From Nemania diffusa (Eukaryota > Ascomycota > Sordariomycetes > Xylariales > Xylariaceae), in the NCBI GenBank assembly GCA_038501195.1, contig JBBPUQ010000010.1, positions 3,408,001-3,472,000 of the forward strand: a DNA stretch of 64,000 nucleotides, in the 5' to 3' direction. Of this stretch, positions 36,323 through 50,412 are shown piece after piece. Numbering within the stretch: position 1 is the first letter of the stretch; each line of letters begins with the position of its first letter. The notes under the pieces were generated by a model. The model made no database searches and was not told the origin of the DNA. It was given only the letters and a program-made list of their open reading frames with translations. A program made the position numbers and the translations under genes.

Positions 36323-36986
36323 CTATTCCCAGATCTGGCGCTCCATGCGGGAGAGTTGGGATATAAACCCGTGGTTCGGGCGGGCCTCCGGCCTCGCGCG
36401 CTGGATCAGCTGCAAGGCCTCGGCCAGGCGCATCTTCTCCTCGCGCATCAGGTACGCGGCCACGACGGCGGCGGACCGCGAGATGCCCATCTGACAGTGG
36501 ACCAGGATCTTGGCGCCGCCGTCGCGGGCCTTGGCCTCGTTGATGACTACCGCTGCGCGGGTGACCGCGTCGCCGATGTCGGCGCCGGGCACGTCTTCGA
36601 GCGGGTAGAAGTAGTGGGGGGTGGTTGAGGGAAGGTGGAGCCGGGGCCGCCAGCCGATGGATATTACGTGTGTGAGGCCACATGCCTGGATGACGGTGGC
36701 GTTGGGGTGCCTGGCATCGCCGAGGTAGAGGTAAGGCAAGATCTCGTCCGGCAGGCTAAGGGGGCGCTGCGGCCGGGGCTGCGGGGGGGGAGGTTGCGGG
36801 GGGGGAAGCTGCCGGGTAAATCGAAGCCTTGTCTTGCGAATTAGTGATTTGATGAAATGCCTGGGAGCTGTTATTGTTGATCGGAACCCGCGCTTCTGGG
36901 ATTTGTATTTGCTAGATAATACTAAGTAATCTTTTCACCGGCGTCTCGTCATGTTACAATACTTACCCACGCAAAGAAGAAAACAT
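36323..36986 (-). CDS. Dual-specificity protein phosphatase, two exons
   Basis: Cys-based phosphatase acting on phospho-Tyr and phospho-Ser/Thr. The catalytic frame opens without an ATG, so a short first exon is needed. ATG at 36986 gives MFSSLR, then a GTAAGT donor at 36966, a 55-nt intron to a CTAG acceptor, and exon 2 at 36911-36323. The joined frame is 609 nt, 202 residues. Residues 1-60 are basic and proline-rich, with Pro runs encoded by the C-tracts at 36780-36810. The DSP domain starts at DEILPYLYLGDA (about 61). The signature HCQMGISRS (about 145-153) has the nucleophile Cys146 and Arg152, and a general acid is available in LEDVPGADI (about 111-119). The final RPEARPNHGFISQL is the family's RPxxxPNxGFxxQL-type helix. 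The gene is GC-rich. The exon 1 assignment fits frame and splice signals but is not proven. Confidence 0.87.
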
Positions 36987-37925
36987 GGTTGGTCAAGCCG
37001 GGATACTGTCCTACTGATCGGACGTGTGAATTCTACTCCAGGTCGGATCTACGTCTACGTCAACAAGGCCTTTTTGCCAGTCTCGACCAGTCTGAGCCGG
37101 TAGTTTGTCTTTATCGGTGTATGGTGGGTAAGGAGTAGTAGAAGTGATGTGGTGATAAGTTGTATTTGATATGTCTATTAATTCTTTGTCGAACCAAAAT
37201 TGTGCAGCCTGAACTTTACATTTCGGTGGTTTGCTGAAACTCGATTTTATCTTTATTTTACGTGACGTAAGAAAATTAGCAAAGTGTAAGCAAACTTCTA
37301 GAGTCTATGCTCTCGTGGGCAGCTTTTAAAGGGAATTAAGCCCCAGTCGAAAAAGTGACATGTTTATCCGCAATTCCTAATCAGGGATGATCACAACTTT
37401 GCAACCCAATAAAAAATCAATATCTTGTATCGTTGTTGATTATATAGCCGCGTAAGAAGTCACAGGACAGAGGATTATAAATTTACTCTCTCAAAACTCC
37501 TCAAAAAAGGCCATGTTTGCTATGAAATCAAAAGTATAAAATATTGTCCTCGGTGATTCTAACACTACTCGCCAGTATTAAACTGGGTCGGTTCCGCGAT
37601 AACATACTCAAGGAAGCTAATACTCTGAATGATGCCAGGTCATTTTTCTAACGTGACGGGACGCCTATTTGATATGACGGCAGTGAGGGAGATAAGTCAT
37701 TTTGGCAAATAATATCCGTTTAGGAAGGTCGACACATACACTCTGTTTTCTGAATGGTCATCTCCACACATGTCGCAACCCCACCACACATCAGTCACTG
37801 CCCAACGACTCAACAGTATATGACAGAAGGAATTAAGCGGGCAACTTCATTAACCTCGTTTTGACAAGGCTTTGGGTGTGTTTCATATAGCAGAAACGAG
37901 AGGAGACCCACTTCCTCTCAGCAAG
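36987..37925. other. Intergenic, moderately AT-rich
   Basis: About 0.9 kb between two divergent transcription units, the phosphatase and the prolyl-iminopeptidase relic. No gene or repeat recognised. Confidence 0.4.
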
Positions 37926-38868
37926 ATGGCACAACAGGCCTCCTCGCAGTCTGTCACCGGGTACAAACACGAGCCCGCTTACGACTCGGGGCATCTCAAA
38001 GTCGACGACATCCACGAGATATACTACGAGCAGTACGGAAAGAAGGACGGGCTTCCAGGTATGAATGAACTTCTTCCACAAATTACACAAACAACGAAGC
38101 CTCGCCGCATACTAAACCCAACCGCAGTGATCTTCCTCCACGGCGGGCCGGGCGGCAACACATCCCCAGCCAACGCCAAGTTCTTCGACCCCGCGGCGTC
38201 TTCACCGTGCGGCGGTCCGAGCTCGTCGTCGCCGGCTCGACGGTCCCCGCCGCGTCGCTGTTCTACCCGCAGGAGTGGGAGCGCTTCCTCGGCTTCCTGC
38301 CCGAGGAGGAGCGCGCCGACCCGGTCCCGGCGTACTATGCGCGCATCACGTCCGGGGACCGCGAGACGGCGCGGGCGGCGGCGCGCGAGTGGAACCGGTG
38401 GGATTTGGCGGGGGGCACGCTGAGGCCGGATGTGGAGGGGCTTGCGATGCTGGATGATGAGGGGTGGTGTCTTACGCACGCGCTGTTTGAGGCGCACTAT
38501 CTTTTCATGAATGGGGGGTTTATGGAGGACGGCGAGCTCTTGCGGCCCGCCAATATGGAGAAGATTAAAGACATTCCAGGTAGGTTTTGTTCTCTGGGAA
38601 TAGTAGAATCGCGACTCTTGGGCTGACGTCTTGGTCTAGGTGCTATTGTTCAGGGGCGTTACGATATGGTCTGTCCGCCTACGACTGCGTGGGCTGTGCA
38701 CAAGGCGTGGCCGAAGTCCTCGCTACACTGGATCGACGACGCTGGGCATTCTGCTAATGTAAGTTTCTGAACCTGACGCATCGGTTGGCCCAAATTCGCT
38801 AAAATTAGCAGGAACCTGGCACGACTGCAAAGCTTATCCAAGTATGTGATGAGTTAGCAAAGTTATAA
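37926..38868 (+). pseudogene. Prolyl iminopeptidase (alpha/beta hydrolase) pseudogene with internal deletion
   Basis: The ATG at 37926 starts MAQQASSQSV. Exon 1 joins over a 69-nt intron (38059-38127, TACTAAAC branch) to VIFLHGGPGGNTSPANAKFF, the oxyanion motif HGGPGG of S33 peptidases. At about 38190-38200 the sequence jumps, out of frame, to GVFTVRRSEL and then YPQEWERFLGFLPEEER. The stretch that normally holds the nucleophile elbow GxSxG, about 100 residues, is absent. Downstream exons remain readable: a GTAGGT..CTAG intron at about 38580-38639, GRYDMVCP (catalytic Asp), DDAGHSAN (catalytic His), a GTAAGT..GCAG intron, and the end CDELAKL with stop at 38868. With the catalytic Ser missing and the frame broken it cannot be an active peptidase. 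A genomic deletion rather than an intron is favoured because the junction lacks splice signals. Confidence 0.85.
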
Positions 38869-39869
38869 ATCACGATGTGGTTCATGATGCAAAACTGGCA
38901 AATCTACCCTTCCTTATTCGAAAAATAAGTAAGCTAATGGGAAAGATCATGAAGGTCAGGGTGCACTGAAGGGGGGGGGGGGGGGAATGAAATTGTTCAT
39001 AATATTTTGTACTGTGGCATCCAGTTGCAGAAACAATTGCTTTTAAAAATTGCCGTATATAAATCAGGATCCACGAAATTACTGCCTAATTTTGCTGTGC
39101 TGGATCTAGTAAAAGGAATTTAGGAGAAGAATGGATGTCGTTCCCATAGTCTAATCTTTGCTCATGAAATACCTATTTTGTACTCTACCACATACATACT
39201 TCTCTATAATGCCTAGCTACACAAATTACGCCGCAATCAATTCATTCTCTGTAGTAGTAAGTAGTAAACTACACGATAATATGCTCTCTAATAAGTAAAT
39301 ATTTATGTAGAATTTAGGTACCTACTCTCACTTATGTAGGCAGATAGTAGTTGAGCGATTGTAATTTAGAGCCAATTTGATGAGTGTGGAGTCTTTATGG
39401 CGGTTTTATTTAGTGGCTCGGTTGCGTGGCTAAGGAGAGAACCAAACCGTAACGCCAAATTGTCTGTATTAATATGGCTATCTAATGCTTCCACCGAGCC
39501 TTGACCTACGTAACTATTAACATCCATACCTTTCCTTCCACATTTGATTATTATGCCTAGCACTTGATAATACGTAAATATAGTAAGTAGCCTTAGTAGC
39601 TACCCGAAATAGGGAAACTCCAACCGTTCATGTTTCTATCTTACACTTGTTCCTCCGCAACAAATCCTTCACAATTGTCAGGTGATAAAGTAACCCGACC
39701 TTATAGGTTGGTTATATCTATGGATTTGGCTATATATAAGGGACCTTAGATCCCCCCTATAGATCTAGAAGGTCAGGAATCAATTGATTTATCTATTGAG
39801 CCCTATACTACACCCTTCTTCCTAGCTACTATAGACTTCTATTGAGACGGTGTGCGCAACACTGTTGCA
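38869..39869. other. Intergenic with G15 tract
   Basis: AT-rich non-coding sequence. A run of 15 G lies at 38971-38985. No gene supported. Confidence 0.4.
38971..38985. repeat. Poly-G tract (G15)
   Basis: Fifteen consecutive G. Such tracts are prone to length errors in sequencing. Confidence 0.9.
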
Positions 39870-40180
39870 GGGGGGTCGAGTTGATTAGGTCATCAAGACA
39901 CTAGATTTTTCATTTTTCTATTTATTAGCTAGCAAGGAGGCAGTTCTCTATTAGGGAGACATATGGCACCATGGAGGTCGATACTTTCGGCATCGACTGA
40001 CTAGGTCGTTGCGCAGTATTTACAGTAGTTTTGCTACACCAATATTATTTCGATTGCCTTACTAGACTACGGTCTTTACTGCCTCAAATCTCTAGAAGTG
40101 ATTTTTATGGCTGTGGCCAGTCCTCTAGAGTGCGTTGTATGTATATTACAACCATCGTTTCACTATTCACTCTGTGACCT
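39870..40180 (+). repeat. Diverged solo LTR-like copy (copy A)
   Basis: Shares with the repeats at the edges of AT block 2 both a 5' part (GAGTTGATTAGGTCATCAAG) and a 3' part (GTGGCCAGTCCTCTAGAGTG followed by a TAC-rich stretch and TTTCACTATTC), in the same orientation and order. The middle differs. It is not saturated with AT changes. A solo LTR or the end of an older insertion fits. Boundaries are approximate. Confidence 0.55.
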
Positions 40181-40640
40181 CTCTGACATTAAGGCTCTGT
40201 ATGCTGCTAGGCACTCTTTAACCGTTATGCCGAGTCTCCCAAGCATTATCGCAATGATCCTAAGCTTGAGATATTTGACTGACATCTAATTACCTATCTA
40301 AATATGAAAAGAGAATCTAACCCTCCAGTACTGCTGCTACAGATTAGATCAATTACCTCACAAGGACGAGGTGGATGATTAGAAGCTGCCGTCTCATCTA
40401 TTATCTCCCAAAATTTATTCCGATTTTTGGGTTCCCTGATTATTTAATATTTGTATACCCATCCTATAATTATCAAGATTCTCAAGTGTACCGGTAACCT
40501 ATTAACTACCCCGCCTGCCACTGGCTTAATGCAGTGAGCACAGAGGAGCTGGAGCCAAGGTGGCCAAGCCTGATTATACAGCTGAAAAAGGTTCGAACTA
40601 GCACATGATAGGCCCTTCTTTATGTAGTTAAGGGGGTTAC
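40181..40640. other. Unique-looking spacer before AT block 2
   Basis: No gene supported; the 100-codon minus frame at 40444-40746 overlaps the start of the left outer repeat and has no family feature. Confidence 0.35.
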
Positions 40641-40699
40641 TGACTAGGAAAATGTAGATAATTCCCTCCTCTGCCCCTGTGACAGGCATTGATTTAAAA

Positions 40700-41003
40700 G
40701 TGTGATAGAATGGTATATTAAAACAGTGTAGATAGCCTGACCACATGGGGGTTAAGTTGATTAAGTCATCAAGACTTAGTTTTTCTTTTCTTTTATTTAA
40801 GATAGTTAGCCTATGCTAGTTAAAAATAGTTAGCATGCTTTTTAAACAGCTTTTTTTAAAAGTTTATTATATCTAAATATATATTTGTATTATTTATTTA
40901 CTATTTTTTTAAGTTTTAAATTTTTAAAAATAATTTATATAACTATAGTTAATTTTTTAAAATATATAATATATATTATATATTTTATTTTATTAATATT
41001 TTC
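40700..41003 (+). repeat. Left outer LTR-like repeat of AT block 2 (copy B)
   Basis: From about 40700 to 40855 the sequence is normal (TTAAGTTGATTAAGTCATCA, then CAAGACTTAG). From about 40860 it continues in the same alignment to copy C but as almost pure A/T: the CGTGGTCAGTCCTCTAGAGT of copy C appears here as TATAGTTAATTTTTTAAAAT. The two copies are in direct orientation, as LTRs of one element would be. Similarity may continue upstream to about 40.6 kb, so the true 5' end is uncertain. Confidence 0.65.
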
Positions 41004-44000
41004 AGTAAAGTTTTATATTATATCGACTATTAGATTTTAAAATTAAAGCTTTAACTAATAGAAAAAAAAAAACAAAAATAAAATATTATAAATAATAAAA
41101 TTAATATTATTTTTTTTATTATATTTAGTTTTTTAAAATTTAAATTAATAAAATTTTTAATAAAAGTAATAGTTTTAAAAATATATTTATAAAAACTAAA
41201 AAATATTTAATATTTTTATTTTAGTTATATTAAAAATTAAATATTTTAATTTAAATTTTTAAAACTATTTTTATTGTTGTAAAAATTATAGCTAATATTA
41301 AATTATTATTAAATATAAAACTTAATATAAAAAATAGTATTTTTAAAATTAAAACAGAAAAAAATTAATTATATTTTAATATATTAAATTAAAATATAGT
41401 TTTATTATATTAAATTATAAAAACTATATTATAATTATAAATATATAAATTAAAAATAAAAATTATAATTAATTAAATAAATAAATAATAATAATAAGCT
41501 ATTAATATAAAATAATAGTTTTAAAATATAAATATATTTTAAATTTAAAAAAATATATTAATAAATAAAAATATAAATTAATATTAGTTATATTATTTAA
41601 TAAAACAATAAAAAAATTAGATTAATTTATTAAAATATAAAAAGTTTATTATTTTTTTATAGTTTATTAAATTGTAGTTATTAAATTATTTAAAATCGCT
41701 GTTATATTTAAATATTCTTATTATTTTTTAACTTTATAATTTTATATATATTTAAATAATTATTTATTGCTTTAATAATATTATTATATTTATTTAAATT
41801 AAACATTTTTTTATTTATTATTTTATAAATTTATATTTTTATTATATTTATATTATTAAGTTTAAATAAATTTATTAGAATATTTTATTAATTTAGTTTT
41901 AATAATAATATTAGTTTTAATTTTATTATTTAAAACTTTAATATAAAAATATTTAATAATAGTAATATTATTATTATAGCTGCTATAGCTTTAATTATTA
42001 AAAATTAAAAAATATTATTTATATAATTTTATTAAATTTTTTTGATTTAAAAATATTTTTTTATTTATTATTTAATAAAAATATTATTATTAACTAATTA
42101 AAACAATTTAAAATATTATTTATAACTTAAAAAATTTTTATTTAATTTTTAATTAAATAATTATTTATTTATATATAGTTAAAACAATAAATAAAAATTA
42201 TTTATAAATATATTAAAAATATTAACATTTAATTAAAAATTAAATAAAAATTTAAACTAATGTTTAATTATAGCAATTTTAAATAGTAATATTTTTTATT
42301 AACTTTATTAAAAAAATATAAATTAAAACTAAAAAAAAATACTGTTAAAAATATAAAGTTATATTTTAAAAAATATTATATTTTTATAAAAAAAATAAAA
42401 AAAAACAAAAAAAACTTTTAATAATAAAACTTTTATTTATAAATTATTTAAAAATATTAAAAAGTTTATATTAAAATATATTATAATTAACTTTTAAATA
42501 AATTATAATTTTTTATATATTATAATTTATAATTAATTATAATTTAAATTAATAAAATAAATTATTATAATATTTAAATTAAATTATTATAATATTAAAA
42601 CTAAAAATATAAAAATTATATAATATATATATAATAAAAACTTATATAATTAATAGCTTTTTTAATAAAACTATTATATTTTAATATTTTTTATAATTTA
42701 AATATTATTTTAAATTATTTAGTTTTAATAATAAGTTATAATAAATAGTAAATTTATAATTTTATAATAAAAAAAATCTGCTATTATATTTAAAAACTAA
42801 TTTAATAATAAAGTCGATTTTGTTATAAAATAATTAAAAAAAATAAAAATTGCAATTTAAAAAATAAAACTAATAAAAAAAAAAAAAGCTAAAATTAAAA
42901 ATAGCTAAATATTTTTTTTAAATGTTTTTATTATATAATTATATAAATAGTTTTTTTATTATTTATATTAATTAAATTTTTTATTATAATAGTTAAATTT
43001 TTAATTAAAAAAAGTTTTATTTACTAATTTAATTTTAAATGTTTTTGTTATAATTAGTTTTAAATTAAAAAATAATAAAAAATAATTAAATTAAAAAAAA
43101 TATAAAATAAATCAAAGTTTAAATAATATTAATTGTTATATTTATAATAAATTAAAATATTATTTTAAAAATTATAAATAAATATAAATAATAAATAAAA
43201 AAAATATTATTTATTATAACTAAAAGTAATATTTAAAAAATAAAACTTTTTTAATTTTATAAAAAATTTTATTGCTTTTTTTAAATATAATATAAAAAGT
43301 TAAAAAAAATAGCAAAAATATTATTAAAAAAGTTTTTAAATAAATTTATATTTTTTATTTTAATAAAAATATTTATTTAGTTTAAAAAATATATTATTAG
43401 TTTATATTTAAAAAAATTATTAAATTTAATAAAAAGTTTAAATAAAAATATTATAACTATTAAACTAAAAAAACTAATTAAACTTTATTAATAGTTGTAA
43501 TTTTATATAATTTTTAAATAATTAATATTATAAATATAAAATCTAATTTATTAAAAATAAAAAAAATTAATATAGCAAATATTGTTATATATATAATTAA
43601 AAAAAACTTTATAACAGTTAAATATTTTATAAATAAAAATTTACTAAATAAATATTTTTAAATTATATATTATAATAAAAATAATATTAAAAAATATATT
43701 AAAAATATTTTTAATAAAAACTTTTTAAATATTAATATTTTATAAATTAATATAGCTACTATTAAATATATAAAACTATTTAAATAAAAAAAAAGTAATA
43801 ATAATAATATTATTAATATTAATTAAAATATTTTATTAATTTAAAATAATAGTATTATTAATTAAATTTAAAATTTTATTAATATAAATATAAAATTTAG
43901 TTAAAAAAACTTTAAAATATTTAATATAATATTTTTTTTTTTATTAAAAATATATAAAAATTAATTAAATATATTTAGTTTAAAAAAATTAAAAATATAT

Positions 44001-46514
44001 TTAATAAAAAAATAAACTTTATAATTAAAAATATAGTTATAAAAACTTTTAAATTTATTAAAATTTTATTATAAAAAATTAAATAATTAATATTTTATTA
44101 AATAAAATTTTATATTTTATTAATTTATAATTTAATAAAAAATTTTTTATAAATATAATAGTAATAGTTTTATTTAATTTAAATTAATAAAGCTTTTTTA
44201 TATTTATATAAATAAATTGTTAAAACTAAAAATTAAATATAATTAAAATTATTTTAAAAATTAAAATATTAAATTTTAATAATAATATTAATAAATTTAA
44301 TTATTTATATATTATAGTTATAATAATAAAATTAAATCAATTATATATAAATTAAAAGTTTTTTTAAAAAATACTAGTTATTATAATTTATTTAATATTT
44401 ATATTTTTAAAAATAATTAAAAACTTTATTAAATTTTGTTTTAAATTTATAATAGTTATAAATTATAATAATATTAACAAATTTATTACTACAATTATTA
44501 ATATTAAAGTTTAATTAAATATTTTAATAAATAAATATATTATTAAATATTAATTATTAATATAAAAAATCAATTTAGTTTAAAAAAAGTTTATTAAAAA
44601 ATTATTTTATATTATTTGTAAAAAAATTGTTAAAATTTAAATCTATTTAATAAAAAAAAGTATTAATTTAGCTTTATATATTATTAAATTAAAAAATGTA
44701 ATTTTTTTATTTTTATTAAATATAAATTTTATTATATATATATAAATATTTTTATATTATAACAAAAAATATTATATATATAATATATAATTTAACAATA
44801 TTTATATTTTTATTTTTATTTTTTTATTAAAAAAAAACTTTTATATTAATATTATTAATATTATTAATATATTAAAAAACTAAATATTATTTATTTATTA
44901 AAAAATTAAATAAATAATAAAAAAAGTTTTTTATAAACTATAAATTAATTTATTATTAATTTTTATAAAAATTAATTAAATTTTTATATAAATAAATATA
45001 AAATATTATTTTATTAAATAAATAAACAATAGTTATTATTAAAAAATTATATATTATTTGATTTTTTATTATTAATTTTAAAAAGTTTTTATATAATTTT
45101 AAATAATAATTTATATAAAAAAAATATTAATTTTAATAACTTTATATATTTTAAAAATTTTAGTTTTAATAATAATAAAAAAGTTTTAATAAATTTTTTA
45201 AATGAAAATTTTATTAATATTATAAAAGTAGCAATTTAAACAATTTTATAAAAAGTTAAAACAATAAAACTATAAGTTATATAAAATAAATTTATTAATT
45301 ATAATATTAATATTTTAAAAAATAATACTTTTAATATTAATATAATATATAAAAATAAAATAAAAAAAAATAAATTTTTAAAATAATATTTTATTTAATA
45401 GATTTATATTATTAAAATTTTATAATTAAAAAAAGTTAGTATTAAAAAAAAAAATACTAATTAATTAAAAAAAAAAAGAAATTATTTAATTTAAATAAAT
45501 ATATATATAATTAAAAATTATATATTAATAATATATATTTTTAAAATATTAATTTTAATATTTTATAAAAAAATAACAATTGTATTAATTAATTAATATT
45601 TATATTAATATTAAAAAAACTGAAATTTTTAAGTTATAACTTATTTATTTAGTTTTTATTTTTAAAAATATTTATTTAAATTTAGTTTAAATTTATTAAA
45701 GTAATAAAAAATATTAAATTAATATTATAAAAAATATAAAAATTTATAAAAAATTTAAAAAGTATAAAGTTTATAAAACTAAAAAAAATAATATTGTTAA
45801 AAGTTTTATTTAAATAAAAAATAATATTAATTTAAAACTTTTTAAAAATAAATAAATTTAAAAATAAAATTATATTTTTATATATAATTAAAATAGTTTT
45901 TTATAAAATTTAATAAATAAAAAAAATCTTAATTTTTAATTTATTAAAAAAAAAAGTTATTAAAATGTTTAAAATATAACTAAAAAATAAAATATTAAAA
46001 AAGTTTTATTTTTTTTATTATAATATTAAATTTATTATTAAAAAAGTAAATAAAAAACTTTAGTAAATTAATTTAATTATTAAATTAAACAGTATTTTTA
46101 TAAAAAATATTGATTTTTTTAAAAGTTATAATAAATTTATTAAAAATTTTACTATATATAAAATTTTATTAATTGTTAATTTATTTTTTAGTTATAACTA
46201 AATATTTTTAAATAAATATAATTATATATATATTGTTTTTTTTATACTTTTAAAAACTTTATAAATAATTATTTTGTTTTAAAGTTATATTAATTTTATT
46301 ATTTATTTTTTAAAAATTTTATCGAAAATTTTATATAATATTTTATTTTATAAATATAAACTTTTTTTTAATAATATTATTATTAAAAGTTTTATTATTT
46401 GCTATAAAAATTAAAAAATTGTTTTAAATATTTAATAATTTATAATAAAATATATTAAAAATAATAATATTAAAAACAAATAATATTAATTTTTAATAAA
46501 AGTTATAAATTATA

Positions 46515-46824
46515 TATTATAAACTACATTTATATTTAAACAAATAAATTTTAAAAATAGTTAATATATATAATATAGCTAATAAATAACTAAAGTAATT
46601 AAATAGATTTTATTGTTTATTTAAAATAATAAATTTATTAAAAATTAAATAAAGTAATAAATATAAAAAAAAAGAAATAGTAAATAAAAAAACATTTATA
46701 TAAATATATTAATTTAACTTAAAAAGTTAAATTTGTTTTTTAGTTTTTTTAACTTTAGTTTTTTTTTTAAAATATATAATATTATTTAGTTTTTAAACTT
46801 ATTACTAATATTATATTTATTATA
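46515..46824 (+). repeat. Left LTR of nested Gypsy element
   Basis: 310 bp, aligned along its whole length with 53349-53658. It begins TATAAACTACATTTATATTT and ends TTATTATA, which fits TG..CA ends after G-to-A and C-to-T change. It keeps more G and C than the right copy. Confidence 0.7.
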
Positions 46825-49380
46825 AAACTAAAGTTTATTTTAACTGTTTAAAAAAACAATAAATTTTTAAAAACTTTTAAATAAATTAATTAATTTTAAT
46901 ATATTAAAATAATATAACTGATTTTTAGTAATAATATATTTATTATTAACTATAAAAAAACTAAACAATAAATATAATTTATTAAAAATAAACTAGTAAA
47001 GCTTGCTTTATAAATATAAATAAACTATAAATAAAATAAACTATATTAATAGTTTTAAAACTTTTAAAGTTTATTTAAAAATTATATAAAATATATTTAT
47101 ATAGCAAAATATATTATAAATAATAACAATAAGTTTTATTATAATATTTTTAATAATAAAAGATTTTTTATTTTTAATATTTATAAAAAGTTTAAATTTA
47201 TTTATAAAAACTTTAAAAAATATAATAAGTAATAGTAATATATAGTTATTAATAAAACTATATATAACAATATAGTTAAAAAAATAATAATTAATATTAA
47301 ATATTTTATTATTTATAATAAAACTTTTTAAATAGTTTTTGTTTTTTTTATTAAAAATAAAAAAAAAGTATAGCTTAAATATAATGAATTAATAACTTTT
47401 AAGCAATTTTAAATAATAATAAATATTTATAAAAAAGCTATATATTAAAAATTTAAATATTATATTTTATAATTAAATATTATTTAAAAAACTATAAAAA
47501 AGTTTAAAAATATAACAAATTTTTTTAAATAAAACATTTACTTTTTATATATTTAAATAATTAAACTAAAAAAAAAAACTAAATAATAAAAAATAAATAT
47601 AATTTATTAAAAAATTAACTTTTAAAACATTATATTTTATAAAATTATAAACATTTATAAAAGAAAAATTATAAATTTAAAAAATTAAATTGAAATTTTT
47701 TAAAATTAAATTATAGCTATAGCAGCTATAATATTAAAACTTATACTATTAACTTTTATTAATAATTTAATTTTTATTAAAATAATTTAATAACAAAAAT
47801 AAAAACAAAAAAATATTTTAAATTTTAAAACTATTAATAAAATTTTTATAATTATTAAAAAAAAAACTAAATTATTAATTAAAACAACTGATTTATTAAT
47901 ATTTATTAATAATTAACTAATAAAAAATAAAACTAAAGTTTAGTTTAAACATTAATTTATATTATTAAAAAATAAATTAATTAAAAATATTAATTATTAT
48001 AATTAAAATTTAAAAAAAATCGACTATATTATTAATTAAATAAAAAGTTTTATTTTTAAAAACATTATAATATTTATTATAAATAATTATAAAAAAAAGC
48101 TTATTTTTAAAACAAATATTAAAATTTTAAATTATTTATTTATTTATTATTATAATTTTAATAAATATAAAAAAATATAAATTAAATATTAAAACTTTAA
48201 AATATAAAATTTTAATAAATTTATATAATTTAATATAAAATTTATTAAATAAATTAAAGCTATTTAAATTAATTTAATAAATTTTAAAAAAAATTTATAT
48301 AATAAATTATTAAAATAAATTAACAAATTATATATTAAAAAGCTATATAACAATTAAATAATATTTATTAATTTTTATAATTATATTTAAATATATAATT
48401 ATTAATAATATAAAAATTTTATTATTTAAAAAATATAACAAAAAAAGGACTTTTTAAAAATAATTAAACAAAAAAAAAACTTAAAATTTAAAAAAAAAAA
48501 AAAATTTATAAAATTAAATTTATATTAAAAAAATAGTTTAAAATATTTAAATATTTTAATTTTAAATATAACTTTAAACAATTATTATATTTATATTAAA
48601 ACTTTATTTAATTAAACAAAAGTTTTAATTTTATAAAAATAATGTTTTATATATTATAATTAAAAATATAAAAATAACAATTATTTTTATAAATTTAATT
48701 TTAAACAATTTAATATAATTTATGTTAATATTATTTTTATTTAAAATATAAAATTTAAATAAATAAAAGTTATATTAAAAAAAAAACTAAAAAATATTAT
48801 TTAAAATAATTAAACTTTTATTTTAAATAAATTTATATATTAATATTAAATATAAATAAATATAAAAAAATATTATTTAATTTTTTATAAAAACTATTAA
48901 AAAAAAACTTTTTTTTTATAAATTATATAATAGTAAATAATAAATTTATTTTATTAATAAAAATATTAGCTAATATAAAAATAAATATATATTTATTAAT
49001 TAAATTAAATTTTGTTATAAAAATTTTAAAATATTTAAAACTAAAAATAATTATTAAATTTATATTATTTTAAATAATAAGTTATAATAAAAAAGCTATA
49101 TAAACTATTAATATTGTTTTAAAAATATATTTTTATATATAAAATAAAACAATTTTAAATATATTTTTATTAATAATAAATATAAAATATAATATTATTA
49201 TAAAAAAGAAATATTTAAACTATTATAATATATTAATAAATAGTAAAAAAAAAAATTACTATTTTTTAATAATTAAAAATTAAAATATTAAGTTTTTAAA
49301 ATTTTAATAAATAATATAAAAAATTTAATTGTTAATTTTAATTATTAATAAAATATAAATTATTAATAAAAGTTAATAAA

Positions 49381-49411
<31 letters not shown>

Positions 49412-50412
49412 CAAATAAATAAACTAAATATATTAAAAAAAAAAACAAAATAAAAAAAATATAAAAACTAAATTTAAAAAAGTTTGTTTTTATATTAATA
49501 AGTTTAAATATTAAAAAAAATAAACAAAAATTATATAAAAAAAGTTTTTAACTATTTTTTAATTACTTATTTTAATTTTGTGTTTTTTTTAAACTAGTTT
49601 TAATATAAACAGAAACTGTTTATAATAAAAAATACAATATATAAAATATATATTATAAACTAAAGTTTACAAAAACAATTTAAATTTATATATTTTCTTT
49701 ATAAAAAAAAAACATAAAAACTATAAATTAATAATAAAATATAACTAATATAACTTATATTAATTATAAAAAAATATAATTAAATAATATAAATATTAAT
49801 TAATTTAAATTAATATTATTAATATAATAAAATTTAATATAATAATAAAATAAAAAAATATTATTTTATATAATATAACTTTATTATATAAATTAAATTA
49901 AATAATTTTTTAAAAAAAGTATAAAAAATTAATAAAAAATAAAAAAAAATTAATAAAAATAATATTATATATAGTTTTTAAAAAATATTATAAATATTTT
50001 AATATATTTAATAAAATAGTTTTAAATAATTTTTTATTATATTATTTAAATATTAATTATTGTATTATTATTAATAAATTTTTTAAAGCTTTTTTAAAAT
50101 ATAATATATTATATAAAATATTATTAAAAAAAAATAAAAATATATTAAAAATATATTAATAATAATTTAACAAAAGATTTTATTGAACTAATAATAATAT
50201 TATAAGTAATATTAGTTTTATTTATTAAAAAAAAAAACAGTTTTTTATAATTATATATAAATTATAAAAAGTTAAATTTAATTATTTAAAAAAATAAATA
50301 TTTTTTATTTTTAATTAATAAAATTTTAATTAAAATATTATAAATTAAAATTTATATAAAAATAAATATTTAATAAACTTTTTATTATATTTAAATATTT
50401 AAAAAAAATAAA

